Source: Henriciella sp. AS95 (GTDB taxonomy: Bacteria; Pseudomonadota; Alphaproteobacteria; Caulobacterales; Hyphomonadaceae). Taken from it: a stretch of 64,000 nt of DNA. The position numbers were made by a program, and so were the translations under genes. Numbering within the stretch: the first letter of the stretch is position 1; the number at the start of each line of letters is the position of its first letter. Positions 60,574 through 64,000 of this stretch are shown here, piece by piece. The DNA lies in NCBI RefSeq assembly GCF_038900055.1, contig NZ_JBBMQM010000001.1, positions 3,720,001 to 3,784,000 on the forward strand, in the 5' to 3' direction. The notes under the pieces were generated by a model. That model made no database searches and was not told the origin of the DNA. It saw nothing but the letters and a program-made list of their open reading frames with translations.

Positions 60574-61527
60574 CTAGACTGGGTAGCCGTACGCATCGAA
60601 GTCATGGCGGTAAAGAGTCCGCAGGCTTTCGGCTGCATCGCTTTGCGCAATTGCCGAGGCAGTCGCATCAAAAACCTTGAACGCCCTGTCTTTGTGAATG
60701 GGTACTCCGAGCCTCATGAGGCGCAGGATTTCGGCGTCGTTCTTCTGAACTTTGCTGTGATGGTGCGGCGAATTGTGCAGCCCCTTCACCTTTGCCGTCG
60801 ACGGCAGGGCGAACATCTCCTCAATTCGCAAAAAGGCATTTCCCGTATCATCAATACGCAGAGCCGTGAGATTTATCGAGCGCTCAAGCGCCTGGTACTG
60901 CGGCGAGATATGCGGATCCAGACCGGAAGCGTCCTGCTGGGCCAGCCATTCACAGAACTGAAGAAACGAATAGGCGTATTCCATGTCCTGCCGGTCACCG
61001 GTGAGGTATTCGAGCACTGACATTCTTACTTGCGTCGACCAATGATCGTCATTCGTCACAACGCGCCGGTTGCACGTCTCCAAATAGCCGCTGAAAGCGC
61101 GCTCATATGGATTTCGCACGAGCTTGATCACCGGCATACCAGCGCGGATCGCGTCTCGACAGTCTTCAAGGTAGCGCGGCCGCGCCTTGAAGACATCATT
61201 CTCGTAATTGTGGATCCAGCGATGATGCTCAAGCGCCTCATCGAGAAGCCCTAGATGGTAGAAAAACCACTTTACGGCAATCGTGCACGCAGACTTCTGA
61301 GACCACATGATGATCGCTGGAAAGTCAGGATGGAATAGTGGAATTCGGTAGTTCAGCGCGGCTACGGAAAGCGAGTCAGATTCGTCCCGTGTCTTCAGCA
61401 ACCTCCGTGCGATACGCAAACCAACTCTCCACTCTGAAACACGGGATTTTCTATCTACCGCCGGGCGCAAGCGCAACTGATTGCCTGCAAGCTGAACAAC
61501 GCCCAATTCGGTCGCCGCCAATCTCAT
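60574..61527 (-). CDS. Sulfotransferase family 2-like protein
   Basis: A 317-residue protein with a Sulfotransfer_2-like core: the phosphosulfate loop region IIMWSQKSACTIAVKWFFYH (about 73, with KSACT in place of the usual KTGGT), and the 3'-phosphate element VIKLVRNPYERAFSGYLETC. The N-terminal 60 residues and the C-terminus are variable. It precedes the exporter permease on the same strand by 24 bases, so it is probably transcribed with it. The acceptor is unknown. Confidence 0.8.
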   Translation of the reverse strand: MRLAATELGVVQLAGNQLRLRPAVDRKSRVSEWRVGLRIARRLLKTRDESDSLSVAALNYRIPLFHPDFPAIIMWSQKSACTIAVKWFFYHLGLLDEALEHHRWIHNYENDVFKARPRYLEDCRDAIRAGMPVIKLVRNPYERAFSGYLETCNRRVVTNDDHWSTQVRMSVLEYLTGDRQDMEYAYSFLQFCEWLAQQDASGLDPHISPQYQALERSINLTALRIDDTGNAFLRIEEMFALPSTAKVKGLHNSPHHHSKVQKNDAEILRLMRLGVPIHKDRAFKVFDATASAIAQSDAAESLRTLYRHDFDAYGYPV

Positions 61528-61600
61528 AATCCACCTTGCGTCTGCAAGACGCTACGGTCTAGTTGTCGCAGGGTTGAGGCTGAAATTGGAGAGTGTGGGT

Positions 61601-64000
61601 TTGTCGCTCGATGCAGAACTGCCAGAGAAGCGCCTGATCGCCTGCGTTCAAGAGCACTTCGATGCAGACTACTACCTGAAAGCCAACAACGATGTCTCTG
61701 AAGCCGGAAGCGAACCGCTCGGCCACTACCTGCTGTTCGGATTCTCGGAGGGACGTGCCCCCAGCCCCAGAATGACCGGCGCTGAGATGCAGTCCATCGT
61801 GGTCGAACTCGTTGGCTCAATCCCTGATCGCACTCAGCTTCATCAGGCTTATCAGCTACATCGCCAATCATCGTCCCTGTTTCGGCGCCTGAAGTCTGCG
61901 GTCCGCAAAACGATTACACCAAATGCTGCAGCAAACAAAGCAAATCGGTTGGGCGGCGTTTTCAATCGAGGCAAGGCGCCTGTTCTCACGCTTGAGGACA
62001 TGGTCAATCTTGCAGCCTTCAACGCCTTGAACCGCTCGGGCTGCTCACTGGATAAGGCATCCGAGGTTGTCGAACATGTGATTGAGAAAGGATACCAAAG
62101 CCTGGATCCTCTCGATTTCCATCTCGTACCGGATCCGCCGTTTCATCGGAGCCTGTATCCGGACACTCAGAAACTGGACGATGCCAACCTTTACCTTCGT
62201 TGGCTTGAAAACGGATATGCCGCCGGAAGATTTTTAAGCGAAGCCCACATGCTCAAGACAGTTGGCGTGACAGCGACGCGGCTGCTTCGCGATTTTCCGC
62301 ATGAGGCCTATCGGAATACCTATCCGGACCTACCCTTGAGCTGGTCCTCGTCGCAGTTGATGCTGCACTTTCTGAAATCCGGCATTCCTGAAGGACGATT
62401 CGGTTTTGACATGCCTCAGGGAACCATATCTGCTGTCGTCGATGCGATCGTTCACATCAACCGGACCAATCCTCAGCTGGCTCTCGACCTCAGTGAGAAA
62501 ATGCTGGTGCTGGGACATGAGTCATCACGGCTTCGGCTGATTGCGGTCAGTCATTACAAGAATCTCAATCGCATCTGGGGCGCATCCCGCTTGCTTGAAG
62601 GCGTTAAGAGCGGCGTTCCCATTGAGCGGTTCTGGCTTGCCTATCACCGCGGAGACTTGCAACGACGGACCGGAAATCTGGGGCAGGCTCTAACCTATCT
62701 TGACGAGGCTGCGGCCATCGAAAAAGACAGTGTCTGGGTTGAGTCCGAGGTCGAAAGCCTGCAGCGCGCCATCTTCACCCAGGAGCGCCAATCGGCAGAG
62801 CAATGGGCCAAGGGTGGGCGCATGAATGAGGCCTTGAGCAAGCTCGATGCAGCGATCCAGGACACTTATCTCTCACTAAAACCCTTTGGCTGGTCCGAAC
62901 TTCCCAAAAAACCGCGCAGGTTTCAGCCTCCTCTGCAGCGACGGGCGATGCGTATCGGATTCCTCGCAGACCTTTTCTTGCCGCAATGCCGCCTCTACCG
63001 GGTCGACCAGAAGATCGAGCAATTGAAAGAGGCTGGTATCGACGTCGAAATGTTTGATTTCCGAACCGAAAGCCGTGAGGCTTTCGAACAGGTTGGCCTT
63101 TTTGATGCCTGGCTGTTTTACCGTGTCCCAGCGCATTTCGACGTTTTGAAAGTCGTATGGCTCGCCAATAAGATGGGACGGCCGACCATCTATGAAATAG
63201 ACGATTTCCTGATCGACCCTGAACATTTTCCCGAGCCATATGAAAGCTATGACCGGTCTCTCTCCAAAGAAGAGTATGCGGGACTGCAACTGACGACATC
63301 CTATAATGGCGGCGTTGCCCGGCTGTGCGAATACGGACTGGCCTCGACACCACCGCTCGCTCAGGAGCTGGCGCGATATGTTCGTTCATCGCACGTCATC
63401 ACGCATCGCAATGCCCTCTCTTCAAAGCACCATGACGCCATAAAGGCTGCGGAGCACCGCTCTGCCCGCGGACGCGGTAACCGCGACAGGATTCGAATAT
63501 TCTATGGGTCAGGTACGAAGGCCCATAAGGATTTCCTGCAGGAGGTCTTCTTTGACGCAATTGCCAGCGTGCTGGAGCAGAGACCAAATGTGGAGCTCCA
63601 TACGCTGGGCCATGTTGATGCGCCTCAACTCACACAGAGGTTCCCTGATCGCGTCGTTCAAGCCGAGCCGATCTGGGATGTATCGGCATATTGGAAGACG
63701 CTCTCAGAGGCCGACATCAATGTCGCGGTGCTCAAGAAAAGCCTTCTTACCGACTGCAAAAGCGAGATCAAATGGCTCGAAGCGGCCATGCTCGGCATCC
63801 CTTCCGTCGTCAGCGGGACCGCAACGATGGCAGAGATCATCACCGATGGTGAAAATGGCATGATCGCCAATACGCGCGATGAATGGGTCGCCAGGCTGCT
63901 AACCCTCGTCGATGATGCAGCTTTGCGACAAAGCATCGGTAACATGGCGCGCGAACAGGCGCTGGAAACTTACTCCGTGCCTCAAATGGCAGGCCAGTTG
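61601..64000 (+). CDS. Glycosyltransferase with N-terminal FDxxYYL repeats (3' end outside window)
   Basis: The frame is open to the right edge, 800 codons. TTG 61601, seven bases after GGAGAG, is the best start; GTG 61595 is the alternative. The first 45 residues are the widespread module HFDADYYLKANNDVSEAGSE then PLGHYLLFGFSEGR, seen at the head of many alphaproteobacterial surface-glycan transferases; weaker copies occur near 185-215 (YPDTQKLDDANLYLRWLENG) and 240-270. From about 450 a GT4-like GT-B fold follows (RIGFLADLFLPQCRLYRVDQ, IRIFYGSGTKAHKDFLQEVF, KSEIKWLEAAMLGIPSVVSG). It is divergent from the sulfotransferase at 60574, so the locus continues beyond the window. Confidence 0.85.
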   Translation, partial: MSLDAELPEKRLIACVQEHFDADYYLKANNDVSEAGSEPLGHYLLFGFSEGRAPSPRMTGAEMQSIVVELVGSIPDRTQLHQAYQLHRQSSSLFRRLKSAVRKTITPNAAANKANRLGGVFNRGKAPVLTLEDMVNLAAFNALNRSGCSLDKASEVVEHVIEKGYQSLDPLDFHLVPDPPFHRSLYPDTQKLDDANLYLRWLENGYAAGRFLSEAHMLKTVGVTATRLLRDFPHEAYRNTYPDLPLSWSSSQLMLHFLKSGIPEGRFGFDMPQGTISAVVDAIVHINRTNPQLALDLSEKMLVLGHESSRLRLIAVSHYKNLNRIWGASRLLEGVKSGVPIERFWLAYHRGDLQRRTGNLGQALTYLDEAAAIEKDSVWVESEVESLQRAIFTQERQSAEQWAKGGRMNEALSKLDAAIQDTYLSLKPFGWSELPKKPRRFQPPLQRRAMRIGFLADLFLPQCRLYRVDQKIEQLKEAGIDVEMFDFRTESREAFEQVGLFDAWLFYRVPAHFDVLKVVWLANKMGRPTIYEIDDFLIDPEHFPEPYESYDRSLSKEEYAGLQLTTSYNGGVARLCEYGLASTPPLAQELARYVRSSHVITHRNALSSKHHDAIKAAEHRSARGRGNRDRIRIFYGSGTKAHKDFLQEVFFDAIASVLEQRPNVELHTLGHVDAPQLTQRFPDRVVQAEPIWDVSAYWKTLSEADINVAVLKKSLLTDCKSEIKWLEAAMLGIPSVVSGTATMAEIITDGENGMIANTRDEWVARLLTLVDDAALRQSIGNMAREQALETYSVPQMAGQL

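Noticed and set aside
1-64000. Search for CRISPR arrays, tRNA/rRNA genes, insertion sequences and riboswitches
   Set aside because: No regularly spaced direct repeats, cloverleaf-like sequence, transposase frame or known riboswitch core was found by eye; a covariance-model search could still detect something.

Overview
The window is a GC-rich chromosomal segment of a Gram-negative, flagellated alphaproteobacterium. The evidence is the divergent FliM, the MotE-like protein, the cluster rnd-lptC-lptA-lptB-rpoN-hpf-ptsN, the ubiE/ubiB/coaBC/dut neighbourhood with mutM divergent, and the frequent GTG and TTG starts. A member of the Caulobacterales/Hyphomonadaceae or a relative is a reasonable guess, but the sequence alone does not fix the genus. 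No rRNA, tRNA, CRISPR array, insertion sequence or recognisable prophage was seen.

Layout. (1) 1-15.5 kb is a flagellar locus: a large exported protein, motA and a divergent fliM leftward; motB, flgE, flgK, flgL and flgI rightward; a tightly overlapping leftward operon fliF-fliH-fliN-fliP-fliG; and a rightward fliL, DUF6468-like gene and motE-like gene. It supplies stator, C-ring, MS-ring, part of the export gate, hook, junction proteins and P-ring. (2) 15.6-21.1 kb is the conserved rnd-lptCAB-rpoN-hpf-ptsN block, covering LPS transport, sigma-54, ribosome hibernation and nitrogen PTS. (3) 21.1-31.1 kb is housekeeping: an alpha/beta hydrolase, a MoeB/ThiF-type E1-like enzyme, a PIF1/RecD-type helicase, a PspB-like small protein, dut, coaBC, ubiB, ubiE and mutM, plus three small membrane or secreted proteins. 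(4) 31.1-44.6 kb is mixed metabolism and envelope: a cadherin-like hydrolase lipoprotein, a DUF2330/RnfD-like pair, mannose-1-phosphate guanylyltransferase, Fe-dependent alcohol dehydrogenase, a Gfo/Idh/MocA oxidoreductase, a fused oligopeptide-type ABC ATPase, kdsA, threonine ammonia-lyase, and two consecutive lipoproteins each carrying two FKBP domains.

(5) 44.7-64 kb (cut by the right edge) is a surface-glycan locus. It holds very large multidomain glycosyltransferases, five putative sulfotransferases of at least three sequence types, an OCH1/GT32-like transferase, a remnant of a GT61-like transferase, a DUF2793 protein and an ABC-2 exporter pair (permease plus ATPase). The combination suggests synthesis, sulfation and export of a sulfated or otherwise decorated surface polysaccharide. 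Patchy base composition and the gene remnant suggest this part has been rearranged by transfer. It is the most promising stretch for undescribed biology.
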